From Flavobacterium sp. UBA5153 (GTDB taxonomy: Bacteria; Bacteroidota; Bacteroidia; Flavobacteriales; Flavobacteriaceae): a stretch of DNA of 64,000 bases. Made by a program: the position numbers and the translations under genes. Shown here piece by piece: positions 25,192-33,561 of this stretch. Within the stretch, counting starts at the first letter, position 1; each line of letters begins with the position of its first letter. The notes under the pieces were generated by a model, which did not search any database, was not told the DNA's origin, and was given only the letters and a program-made list of their open reading frames with translations. Location of the stretch: assembly GCA_002413745.1 (NCBI GenBank), contig DHXP01000031.1, forward strand, positions 19,881 to 83,880. Direction: 5' to 3'.

Positions 25192-26161
25192 TATTGGAAT
25201 AATTGGCGGTTCGGGTTACACGGCTGGGGAACTCATCAGAATATTGATGTTTCACCCAAACGCAAAACTTGATTTTGTTTATAGCACGACCAATGCCGGA
25301 AAACCTCTTTCGTATGCGCACCACGACTTAATGGGCGATATCGAAATGAATTTTACCGATACCGTGAATCCCAAGGTAGATGTTGTTTTCTTGTGTTTAG
25401 GACACGGAAAATCAATTTCATTTTTGAAAAAAAATCATTTTTCAAGCGATACCAAAATTATCGATTTAGGAAATGATTTCAGGTTGACAAAAGACAAAAA
25501 TTTCAACGGAAAATCTTTTGTTTATGGTTTGCCAGAATTGAATAAAACGGACATTAAAAACGCCCAATTTATTGCTAATCCTGGTTGTTTTGCAACCGCC
25601 ATTCAATTGGCATTATTACCATTGGCAGCGAACAGTTTGTTGAATGAAGATGTGCATATCAATGCCACAACAGGAAGCACAGGAGCTGGAGTTACCCCTT
25701 CGGAAACCACGCATTTCAGTTGGCGTTCCAATAATATGTCGCATTACAAAGCTTTTGACCACCAACATTTGGGTGAAATAAACCAAAGCGTGAACCAATT
25801 ACAAGAAAGCTATTCAGATGAATTGATTTTTGTTCCCAACAGAGGCGATTTTGCCAGAGGAATTTTTGCAACTTTATACACTGCGGTTGAAGAAAGTTTA
25901 GAAGATTTGGTTGCGAAATATGAAGCCTACTATGCTGACCAACCATTTGTAACCGTTACCACTACTAATATCAATATGAAACAAGTGGTGCAAACGAACA
26001 AATGTATTATCAGTTTAATGAAAAAAGGAAACCGATTATTGATTACCTCAGTAATTGATAACTTGGTGAAAGGAGCTTCAGGACAAGCGATTCAAAATAT
26101 GAATTTAATGTTTGGATTGGACGAAAGCACAGGATTGCATTTGAAACCAAGCGGATTCTAG
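25184..26161 (+). CDS. argC: N-acetyl/N-succinyl-gamma-glutamyl-phosphate reductase
   Basis: ArgC reduces the N-acylglutamyl phosphate made by ArgB to the semialdehyde, with NADPH. The 325-residue protein starts MINIGIIGGSGYTAGELIRIL (nucleotide site GGSGYTAGE). The active-site cysteine is in IANPGCFATAIQLALLPL (near residue 136), and GSTGAGVTPSETTHFSWR follows. It overlaps argG by 8 bases. The acyl group may be succinyl rather than acetyl, as in other Bacteroidota. Confidence 0.94.
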   Translation: MINIGIIGGSGYTAGELIRILMFHPNAKLDFVYSTTNAGKPLSYAHHDLMGDIEMNFTDTVNPKVDVVFLCLGHGKSISFLKKNHFSSDTKIIDLGNDFRLTKDKNFNGKSFVYGLPELNKTDIKNAQFIANPGCFATAIQLALLPLAANSLLNEDVHINATTGSTGAGVTPSETTHFSWRSNNMSHYKAFDHQHLGEINQSVNQLQESYSDELIFVPNRGDFARGIFATLYTAVEESLEDLVAKYEAYYADQPFVTVTTTNINMKQVVQTNKCIISLMKKGNRLLITSVIDNLVKGASGQAIQNMNLMFGLDESTGLHLKPSGF

Positions 26162-26279
26162 AAATAATTAAAAGATTGAAGAGTTTAATGATTAAAAAAT
26201 TATTAGGATTCTAAAAAAAGATTTAGAAAATGCTTAAATCTTTAAATTTTTCAATTTTTAAATCTTTAAATAATTAAAA

Positions 26280-27419
26280 ATGAACTTATTTGACGTTTAC
26301 CCTTTATATAATATTACTCCTGTAAAAGCATTGGATTGCACGATTACAGACATTAATGGCGTGGAATATCTCGACTTATACGGCGGTCACGGTGTGATCT
26401 CCATTGGTCACACCCAGCCGGATTATGTTGCCAAATTAAAAAATCAATTGGACAACATCGGATTTTATTCCAATGCGATCCAAAATCCACTGCAAGTGGA
26501 ATTAGCCGAGAAACTGGGAAAACTTTCAGGTTTGGAAAATTACTCTTTATTCTTGTGCAGTTCTGGTGCAGAAGCCAATGAAAATGCTTTGAAATTAGCC
26601 TCTTTCCATAACGGAAAATCACGTGTAATTGCCTTTGATAATTCTTTCCACGGAAGAACATCTGCAGCGGTTGCTGTAACCGACAACAAAAAAATTGTTG
26701 CGCCAATCAATGCCCAACAAATCGTTACCTTCTTGCCTTTGAATAACATCGAATTGGTAGAAAACGAATTGAAAAAAGGGGATGTTTGTGCCGTAATTAT
26801 CGAAGGAATTCAAGGTGTCGGTGGTTTGGACGAAGGTACAACCGAGTTTTTTCAAGCATTGGAAAAAGTATGCGAGACCAATAATGTGATTTTGATTTTG
26901 GACGAGGTTCAATCCGGTTACGGAAGAAGCGGGAAGTTTTTTGCACATCAACATCACGGAATCAAAGCAGATATAATCTCGATTGCCAAAGGAATGGGTA
27001 ACGGTTTTCCGATTGGTGGAATTCTGATTTCTCCAAAATTCACTGCCAGTTACGGCTTGCTTGGAACCACTTTTGGCGGAAGTCATTTGGCTTGTGCTGC
27101 TGGAATTGCCGTTTTGGAAGTGATGGAAAAAGAAAAATTAATGGACAATGTGAATGACGTTTACGCCTATTTCCTGGAAGCCATCAAACAAGTTCCCGAA
27201 GTTGTAAAAGTAAAAGGAAAAGGATTGATGCTGGGTGCTGAATTTGCTTTTGATGTTTCTGAATTACGCAAAAAACTGATTATCGACAAACACATTTTTA
27301 CCGGAAGTGCCAACAATAAAAATTTATTGAGAATCCTGCCTCCGTTGACCATTAAAAAGACTGATATTGATACCTTTATCGTGGCTTTGAAAGAAACTTT
27401 GGCGGAACTGAAATCATAA
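26280..27419 (+). CDS. argD: N-acylornithine aminotransferase
   Basis: This class III PLP aminotransferase converts N-acylglutamate semialdehyde to N-acylornithine with glutamate. The 379 residues show the class III blocks GGHGVISIGHTQP, NSFHGRTSAAVAVT, LILDEVQSGYGRSGKFFAHQH and the PLP lysine in IISIAKGMGNGFPIGG. It follows argC after 118 bases and precedes proA by only two. Acetyl versus succinyl specificity cannot be decided from the sequence. Confidence 0.93.
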   Translation: MNLFDVYPLYNITPVKALDCTITDINGVEYLDLYGGHGVISIGHTQPDYVAKLKNQLDNIGFYSNAIQNPLQVELAEKLGKLSGLENYSLFLCSSGAEANENALKLASFHNGKSRVIAFDNSFHGRTSAAVAVTDNKKIVAPINAQQIVTFLPLNNIELVENELKKGDVCAVIIEGIQGVGGLDEGTTEFFQALEKVCETNNVILILDEVQSGYGRSGKFFAHQHHGIKADIISIAKGMGNGFPIGGILISPKFTASYGLLGTTFGGSHLACAAGIAVLEVMEKEKLMDNVNDVYAYFLEAIKQVPEVVKVKGKGLMLGAEFAFDVSELRKKLIIDKHIFTGSANNKNLLRILPPLTIKKTDIDTFIVALKETLAELKS

Positions 27420-27421
27420 AA

Positions 27422-28618
27422 ATGAACACATTATTATCCATAGAAAAACGAAATGCTGTTTTAAGCCGAATGGCGGAACTTCTGGAACAAGAAAGAGCCA
27501 ATATTAAAGCAGTGAATCAACAGGATTTAAGTAATTATTCTGGTGATGATTTGGCTATGGAAAAACGCTTACTGGTTGATGATGACAAAATTGACGGAAT
27601 GATTTTATCCTTGCAACAATTGGCTAGCCAAGAAGATCCTGTTGGTGTGGAACGATTCAATTTCGACCACGCAAACGGAATGAAAATCATCAATAAAACG
27701 GCAGCTTTTGGAACGATAATGATTATTTACGAATCCAGACCTGACGTGACGGTTGAAGCTGGCGGAATAGCATTCAAATCGGGAAACAAAATTTTATTGA
27801 AAGGCGGAAAAGAATCTTTGTTATCCAATTTGAAAATTGTTTCTCTTTGGCATCAAGCTTTGGAAGAAAATAATGTTGCTACGGATTGGGTTGAATATTT
27901 GAATTACAATCGGGATGAAACCCAAGCATTTTTGGAAAAACCAACACAAAAAGTGGATTTAATCGTTCCTCGTGGTGGCGAACAATTGATTGCTTTTGTC
28001 AAGAAACACGCCACTTGTCCCGTGATTATAAGCGGTCGAGGAAACAATTTCGTTTATGTGAACAAGGAAGCCGATTTAAAAAAAGCATTGGATATTATCA
28101 TCAACGGGAAAACATCAAACATTTCGGTTTGCAATGCTTTGGACAAAGTTCTAATTGATTCCAATTTAGAAAATTGGGAAGCTTTCGCAACCAATTTGGT
28201 TGCCGAATTACAAAAATACAACGTGACCATTTTGGGTGACGAAAGGTTTTCAAAAACAACAAATGTTCCGCAGATTGAGTCCGATTTGATTTGGTATGAG
28301 GAATTTTTGGACTATAAAATTGTCATTGGAATCGTAAATTCTGACGAAGAAGCGATTGCAAAAATCAACCAATATTGCGGTGGACATTCGGCTTCGATTA
28401 TTACCGAAAATGATATAATTGCCCAAGAATTTATGGAACATGTCGATACGGCAGCGGTTTATCACAACGCTTCGACACGGTTTACCGATGGTGGACAATT
28501 TGGTCTTGGAGGAGAATTGGCGATAAGCACGGACAAATTGCACCAACGCGGACCAATTGGTTTGCAACATTTAGTTACTAATAAATGGTATATTTACGGA
28601 AATGGACAGGTTAGGTAA
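27422..28618 (+). CDS. proA: gamma-glutamyl phosphate reductase
   Basis: ProA reduces gamma-glutamyl phosphate to glutamate semialdehyde in proline synthesis. The 398 residues carry FGTIMIIYESRPDVTVEAGGIAFKSGN (about 95-122), and the catalytic cysteine is in KTSNISVCNALDKVL (near 238). It starts two bases after argD, so the proline genes are wired into the arginine operon. Its partner proB follows after an inserted lipoprotein gene. Confidence 0.94.
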   Translation: MNTLLSIEKRNAVLSRMAELLEQERANIKAVNQQDLSNYSGDDLAMEKRLLVDDDKIDGMILSLQQLASQEDPVGVERFNFDHANGMKIINKTAAFGTIMIIYESRPDVTVEAGGIAFKSGNKILLKGGKESLLSNLKIVSLWHQALEENNVATDWVEYLNYNRDETQAFLEKPTQKVDLIVPRGGEQLIAFVKKHATCPVIISGRGNNFVYVNKEADLKKALDIIINGKTSNISVCNALDKVLIDSNLENWEAFATNLVAELQKYNVTILGDERFSKTTNVPQIESDLIWYEEFLDYKIVIGIVNSDEEAIAKINQYCGGHSASIITENDIIAQEFMEHVDTAAVYHNASTRFTDGGQFGLGGELAISTDKLHQRGPIGLQHLVTNKWYIYGNGQVR

Positions 28619-28680
28619 TAATTGCCCGTAATTTTGCGTCCTGATAAGAGAAAATATATTAAATTGAAAATATACTAAAT

Positions 28681-29121
28681 ATGAAAATCTACTTATTAAT
28701 GTTTTTTAGTTTAATAATCTCAAGTTGTAAACAGAAAGAAAATGTCCAAATATTAAATAAAGATTTAATGCTTTATGTAAAAAGATTTATTGAAGAAATT
28801 GACAAGAGTAAATATTGTAAAACAAAATATATTACAATTGAAATAAAACACGATAAAATATACATAAGTAATTACAAACCAACTTTGAGAAAAGATTTTT
28901 TAGGATGTATGGAATTTGAAAAATCAAATTTATATTTTTATTCTTCTGATGAATATTCGAATTTTATTACAATAAATAATAACAATTTTAAATCTATAGA
29001 GAATAATTACAGTAATGAATGTGAGCCACCCAAAGATAAAATTTTATTAATTGACAAAAAAAACGGAAATGTTTTAAAACCATTAAAACTGAATTTAATG
29101 AATTTAAATCATAATAAATAA
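28681..29121 (+). CDS. predicted lipoprotein of unknown function
   Basis: The 146-residue protein has a signal with lipobox LIISSC (cysteine 16) and then a lysine/asparagine-rich body with four more cysteines. No family is recognisable. It sits between proA and proB, and its base composition is distinctly more AT-rich than theirs, so it looks like a late insertion into the operon. Confidence 0.6.
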   Translation: MKIYLLMFFSLIISSCKQKENVQILNKDLMLYVKRFIEEIDKSKYCKTKYITIEIKHDKIYISNYKPTLRKDFLGCMEFEKSNLYFYSSDEYSNFITINNNNFKSIENNYSNECEPPKDKILLIDKKNGNVLKPLKLNLMNLNHNK

Positions 29122-29194
29122 AACCACTAATCCGTGTTTATCCGTGTTTTTGCATTAGCAAATAGGTGTTTATCAGCGTCCAAAAAGTGAAAAA

Positions 29195-29953
29195 ATGAAA
29201 AAAAGAATATTATTAAAGCTCGGAAGCAACACGCTAACCAAAGAAACCAATCACATTTCGAGAGGAAAGATTGAAGATATTGGAATGCAAATTGCCGCTT
29301 TACAGGACGATTATGAGTTTATTATTGTAAGTTCTGGTGCCATTGCGGCAGCAAAACAGTTTGTAAAACTAGATAATCACGACAAAGATGTTTTTGTAAA
29401 ACAAGCTTTGGCTTCTATTGGTCAGCCTCATTTGATGCGGATTTACCACGAAAACTTCAGCGATTTGGGTTTGCATACATCACAGTGTTTACTTTCGTAT
29501 TCTGATTTTGAAAAAGAAAAAACCAAAGCCAATATCGTCAATACGATAAATGTTTTGGTCAAAAACAGTTACATTCCAATCATCAATGAAAATGACACGG
29601 TGGCGACGGACGAAATCCAGTTTGGCGACAATGATAAATTAGCGGCTTTGACTGCGGTTTTGTTGAATGTCGACATTCTAATCATTGCCACCAATACGAA
29701 CGGAATTTACACCAAAGCATCCATTAATAACAAAGTTCCCGAAACCATTGAATTAGTGACTGATTTACAACTTTTGCAAAAAGAAATTGGCGATTCGAAA
29801 TCTTCCCACGGAACGGGAGGAATGCAATCCAAAATTGATTCGGCGGGGATTGCCAAAGCAGCAAACATTGAAACTTGGATTATCAACGGACTGGAAGACA
29901 ACTTTATTTTGAAAGCTTTGAAAAATGAGATTGCGTTTACGAAGATTGTATAG
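29195..29953 (+). CDS. proB: glutamate 5-kinase, short form without PUA domain
   Basis: ProB phosphorylates glutamate for proline synthesis. The 252-residue protein has the amino-acid kinase fold only: KLGSNTLT (5-12), IIVSSGAIAAA, INENDTVATDEIQFGDNDKLAAL and GTGGMQSKIDSAGIA. The C-terminal PUA domain of the roughly 370-residue E. coli enzyme is absent, as in many Bacteroidota. The last 105 bases are repeated, diverged, at 30922-31026 beyond a KilA-N gene, so this 3' end may have been replaced during an insertion. Confidence 0.93.
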   Translation: MKKRILLKLGSNTLTKETNHISRGKIEDIGMQIAALQDDYEFIIVSSGAIAAAKQFVKLDNHDKDVFVKQALASIGQPHLMRIYHENFSDLGLHTSQCLLSYSDFEKEKTKANIVNTINVLVKNSYIPIINENDTVATDEIQFGDNDKLAALTAVLLNVDILIIATNTNGIYTKASINNKVPETIELVTDLQLLQKEIGDSKSSHGTGGMQSKIDSAGIAKAANIETWIINGLEDNFILKALKNEIAFTKIV

Positions 29954-29988
29954 GCATCGAATTCAATGCGTTTGAAGGCTAATTCTAA

Positions 29989-30010
29989 AAGGGGTCGATT
30001 TCGACCCCTT
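29989..30010 (+). terminator. terminator between proB and the KilA-N gene
   Basis: The perfect palindrome AAGGGGTCGA TT TCGACCCCTT lies 36 bases after the proB stop, followed by ATAAAAT. It could end the upstream operon and isolate argF'-argB-argE-argH. Confidence 0.65.
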
Positions 30011-30022
30011 ATAAAATAGATA

Positions 30023-30895
30023 ATGATGAGTAAAAAGTTAAGGAAAATAATTGTTGATGGTAAAGAAATTACCATTCAAACTTATGATAAGGAAGATTAT
30101 ATTTCCTTGACTGATATGGCTAAAAGCCAATTGCAGGACGTTGTAATTATTAAATGGTTAAGTTTAAAAAATACAATTGAATATTTAGGTGAATGGGAAT
30201 TATTATATAATCCTGATTTTAATTATACCGAATTCGGTATAATTAAAAATGAAGCTGGTAGCAATAATTTCGTACTATCCGTGAAACAATGGATGGAAAA
30301 AACGAATGCAATTGGCCTATCTGCAACTGCTGGTCGATATGGGTCAACTTATGGTCATAAGGATATTGCTTTTCATTTTGGAATGTGGATTAGTCCAAAG
30401 TTTCAATTGTACATAGTTAAGGAATACCAACGCCTTAAAGACTTTGAGAGCAACCAGTATAATCTGGAGTGGAATGTAAAACGTATTTTAAGCAAAGCCA
30501 ATTATCATATTCATACCGATGCAATTAAGAATTATATTCTTCCTAAATTAAGCATAGAAAAGCAACAGGAATCAATAGTTTATGCCGAAGAAGCCGATAT
30601 TTTGAATTTGGCATTATTTGGATGCACGGCCAAACAATGGCGAGAATTAAATAAAAATCACAACAAGCAAGGGCTTAACATAAGAGACATTGCAAGTATA
30701 AACGAATTAGCCGTATTGAGCAATTTAGAAAATCTCAATGCCGAGTGGATAAAAGAAAATCTTCCGAAACAAGAACGCTTTTTAAAATTAAAACAATTGG
30801 CAGTTTATCAGTTAGAAGTTTTAAGCAAACACGATTTTGTGAAAAATTTGAAAAAAGATAATTTGACAACAAACATCCAGAAAAATATTGAATAA
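30023..30895 (+). CDS. KilA-N domain protein
   Basis: This 290-residue protein has a KilA-N-type DNA-binding domain in its first 130 residues (ITIQTYDKEDYISLTDMAK, WMEKTNAIGLSATAGRYGSTYGHKDIAFHFGMWISPKFQLYIVKEY). A helical C-terminal half follows, in which ADILNLALFGCTAKQWRELN resembles the tail of phage and mobile-element KilA-N proteins. Such proteins are usually phage antirepressor-like factors. It lies between proB and a second copy of the proB 3' end, so it probably arrived as an insertion. No integrase is beside it. Confidence 0.8.
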   Translation: MMSKKLRKIIVDGKEITIQTYDKEDYISLTDMAKSQLQDVVIIKWLSLKNTIEYLGEWELLYNPDFNYTEFGIIKNEAGSNNFVLSVKQWMEKTNAIGLSATAGRYGSTYGHKDIAFHFGMWISPKFQLYIVKEYQRLKDFESNQYNLEWNVKRILSKANYHIHTDAIKNYILPKLSIEKQQESIVYAEEADILNLALFGCTAKQWRELNKNHNKQGLNIRDIASINELAVLSNLENLNAEWIKENLPKQERFLKLKQLAVYQLEVLSKHDFVKNLKKDNLTTNIQKNIE

Positions 30896-30921
30896 TGTGG
30901 AAATAAATTAATTTTACGGCT

Positions 30922-31026
30922 ATTGCCAAAGCAGCAAATATTGAAACTTGGATTATCAACGGCTTGGAAGACAATTTTATTTTGAAAGCTTTAAAGGGAG
31001 AAATTGCGTTTACGAAAATTGTTTAA
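30922..31026 (+). pseudogene. second copy of the proB 3' end
   Basis: These 105 bases match the last 105 bases of proB (29849-29953) with about 13 differences by eye. Most differences are synonymous, and the frame is intact: IAKAANIETWIINGLEDNFI to AFTKIV and a stop. There is no upstream part of the gene. It marks the right boundary of the KilA-N insertion. Confidence 0.85.
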
Positions 31027-31047
31027 GCCAAAGTTATAAGAAGATTT

Positions 31048-31746
31048 ATGACAAAAATTACAACCATATTAATAATAATTATATCATTTAATTTGAACGC
31101 TCAAATTGATGGTGAATTTCGTCATAAAATATGTAAATATGGTCCAAATTGTTTTGCTTATAAATTTAACCAAAATGGAACTTTTGAATTTGATTATAGC
31201 CAAGATATATTAGGTAGTGGTACTTTAACTGGAAAATATTTAAAGGCAAAAGACACTCTTAAATTAACTCCTGATAAAGAATATTTTTCTGCTCCGTCTA
31301 AAATTATTGAGACAGACTATAAAGATTTAAAATCAACCAAAATTTCAATAATACTTCAAAGAGCCTGTAAAAAAGGAAAGGAAGAAATTGAAAATATAGA
31401 ATGGTATGTGTCAATAAATGATGGAGAATATATAAAAACAGATAAAACTGGAATACTAATTTTACCAAAAACTAAAATTAACAAAGTTCAAATTAAGGAT
31501 TTTTTTGAAATTGAAGTAAAGGCTGACGCATTATATAAACTAACAGAAACTATTTTTTATCCAAAATCTGACAACAATAATATCGAAATTTATGCCTCTG
31601 AAAGTGACATTGAAATTAATTCCGCAATGTCAGAATGGATGACAAAATTGTTATTGTTAAAAGGGAGAAAATTATTTCCTATAACCTTTGAACCAGAAGA
31701 AGCTTTCCTTGGAAAAGAAAAAACTTATTATGAAAAATTTGATTAA
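31048..31746 (+). CDS. predicted secreted protein, unknown function
   Basis: The 232-residue protein has a signal peptide (ITTILIIIISFNLNAQ, cut near residue 19) and no recognisable domain. The N-terminal half (EFRHKICKYGPNCFAYKF, GTFEFDY) looks beta-rich, as in small exported Bacteroidota proteins. It is AT-rich relative to neighbouring arg genes and sits between the KilA-N insertion and argF', so it may be part of the inserted material. Confidence 0.6.
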   Translation: MTKITTILIIIISFNLNAQIDGEFRHKICKYGPNCFAYKFNQNGTFEFDYSQDILGSGTLTGKYLKAKDTLKLTPDKEYFSAPSKIIETDYKDLKSTKISIILQRACKKGKEEIENIEWYVSINDGEYIKTDKTGILILPKTKINKVQIKDFFEIEVKADALYKLTETIFYPKSDNNNIEIYASESDIEINSAMSEWMTKLLLLKGRKLFPITFEPEEAFLGKEKTYYEKFD

Positions 31747-31767
31747 AATCAACATAAATACAAAAAA

Positions 31768-32718
31768 ATGAACTTTACCTCCGTACAAAACATAGATTCA
31801 CTGCAAGAATGGGTGAAACAAGCGTTGAAAATCAAAAAAAATCCGCTTAAACATAAAAAATTAGGAAAGAACAAAACCCTGGGAATGTTATTTTTCAATC
31901 CAAGTTTAAGAACCCGTTTGAGTACGCAAAAAGCGGCCTTGAATTTGGGAATGAACGTGATGGTGATGAATTTCACCAATGAAGGTTGGACACTCGAATT
32001 TGAAGACGGAGCGATAATGAATAAAGGCGCATCGGAACATATCAAGGAAGCTGCAGCTGTCGTTTCCCAATATTGTGATATCATTGCCATCAGGGCTTTT
32101 GCGGGATTGACCGACAAAGAAAAAGACAATGCCGAAACAGTTTTGGCTGGTTTTCTAAAATACGCAACAGTGCCAATTGTAAATATGGAAGGTTGTACTG
32201 GTCATCCGTTGCAATCGCTTGCTGACGCCATTACGATGGAAGAACACAAAACTGCACACAGACCAAAAGTGGTTTTAACGTGGGCACCACATCCAAGAGC
32301 TTTACCGCAGGCAGTTCCCAATTCGTTTGTGGAAATGATGCAAAAGCAAGAAAATATGGACTTTGTCATTACACATCCCGAAGGTTACGAACTCAATCCT
32401 GAAATCACGAAAGATTCCAAAATTGAATACGACCAAAATAAGGCTTTCGAAAATGCCGATTTTATTTACGCCAAAAACTGGAGTAGTTATAGTGATTACG
32501 GAAAAATCATTAATTCCGACCCAAATTGGACGGTTTCTGCCGATAAAATGAAACTGACCAACAATGCCAAATTTATGCACTGTTTGCCGGTTAGAAGAAA
32601 TGTAATCGTGACCGATGAAGTGATTGACAGCGAAAATTCGATTGTTATAGAACAAGCCAATAATAGAACCTATTCGGCGCAATTAGTCTTGCAAAAAATA
32701 TTGGAAAATGGAAAATAA
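31768..32718 (+). CDS. argF': N-succinylornithine/N-acetylornithine carbamoyltransferase
   Basis: This transcarbamylase makes N-acylcitrulline from N-acylornithine and carbamoyl phosphate. The 316 residues closely follow the Bacteroides fragilis succinylornithine enzyme: the carbamoyl-phosphate site SLRTRLSTQKAALNLGMNV (46-64), HPLQSLAD, TWAPHPRALPQAVPNSF and the C-terminal FMHCLPVRRNVIVTDEV. The specificity residue, Pro90 in B. fragilis and Glu92 in Xanthomonas, aligns to Ser89 here (NKGASEHIKEA), so substrate choice is uncertain. It overlaps argB by 11 bases. Confidence 0.92.
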   Translation: MNFTSVQNIDSLQEWVKQALKIKKNPLKHKKLGKNKTLGMLFFNPSLRTRLSTQKAALNLGMNVMVMNFTNEGWTLEFEDGAIMNKGASEHIKEAAAVVSQYCDIIAIRAFAGLTDKEKDNAETVLAGFLKYATVPIVNMEGCTGHPLQSLADAITMEEHKTAHRPKVVLTWAPHPRALPQAVPNSFVEMMQKQENMDFVITHPEGYELNPEITKDSKIEYDQNKAFENADFIYAKNWSSYSDYGKIINSDPNWTVSADKMKLTNNAKFMHCLPVRRNVIVTDEVIDSENSIVIEQANNRTYSAQLVLQKILENGK

Positions 32719-33493
32719 AAAGCCACTATCCATCATAAAAATTGGTGGAAACATCATCGATAATCCAACGGAATTATCTCAGTTTTTAGCTGATTTTTCG
32801 AAGATTGAAGGAAATAAAATTCTCGTTCACGGTGGCGGAAAGTCGGCTACAAAAATGGCCGAAAGCATTGGGTTAACTCCTCAAATGATTGACGGACGAC
32901 GCATTACCGATACCGCAATGCTCGATGTGGTCGTGATGATTTATGCGGGACAAATCAACAAAAATATCGTGGCTCAATTACAAGCGAATCACACTAATGC
33001 AATGGGGTTTTCCGGAGCCGATGGAAATTTGATTCAATCGACCAAAAGAAACCATCCCACGATTGATTACGGTTTTGTGGGTGATGTGCAAAAAGTGAAT
33101 ACCGCTTTATTGGAAACTTTGATTTCCAACGGAATTGTTCCCGTGTTTTGTGCCATCACGCACGATGCCAAAGGACAATTGCTGAATACGAATGCCGACA
33201 CGATTGCCAGCGAATTGGCGATTGCCTTATCGGAAGTTTTTGAGGTTACATTAAACTATTGCTTCGAAAAACCAGGCGTTTTATACGATGCCGAAGATGA
33301 TTCTTCGGTAATTTCAACCATCAATCAAGAATTATATTCCAAATTAAAAGCCGAAAAAGCGATACATTCAGGAATGATTCCTAAATTGGACAACTGTTTC
33401 AATAGTTTGTCAAAAGGCGTTCAAAAAATAAAAATTGGGCACCATCGAATGTTGAAAGACTCAAAGGCAATTTGTACCACTATTGAATTATAA
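32708..33493 (+). CDS. argB: N-acetylglutamate kinase family
   Basis: ArgB phosphorylates N-acylglutamate. The 261-residue amino-acid kinase has IKIGGNIIDNP (10-20), LVHGGGKSATKMAE (the GGG loop), DGRRITDTAML and a C-terminal SGMIPKLDNCF. It overlaps the end of argF' by 11 bases and so is translationally coupled. It may prefer N-succinylglutamate. Confidence 0.93.
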   Translation: MENKKPLSIIKIGGNIIDNPTELSQFLADFSKIEGNKILVHGGGKSATKMAESIGLTPQMIDGRRITDTAMLDVVVMIYAGQINKNIVAQLQANHTNAMGFSGADGNLIQSTKRNHPTIDYGFVGDVQKVNTALLETLISNGIVPVFCAITHDAKGQLLNTNADTIASELAIALSEVFEVTLNYCFEKPGVLYDAEDDSSVISTINQELYSKLKAEKAIHSGMIPKLDNCFNSLSKGVQKIKIGHHRMLKDSKAICTTIEL

Positions 33494-33504
33494 TTAATTT
33501 TCAT

Positions 33505-33537
33505 AAACCCGACAGGTTTTAAAAACCTGTCGGGTTT
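33505..33537 (+). terminator. strong intercistronic hairpin after argB
   Basis: AAACCCGACAGGTTTT and AAAACCTGTCGGGTTT form a nearly loopless 16-bp stem, 12 bases after argB. It sits inside the operon, before argE, and may reduce downstream expression or be a mobile repeat. Confidence 0.75.
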
Positions 33538-33561
33538 GAACAAAAACAAGCTAAAACCATT

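Noticed and set aside
30023..30895. Active prophage marked by the KilA-N gene
   Set aside because: No structural, integrase or lysis genes are near; only one phage-type gene is present.
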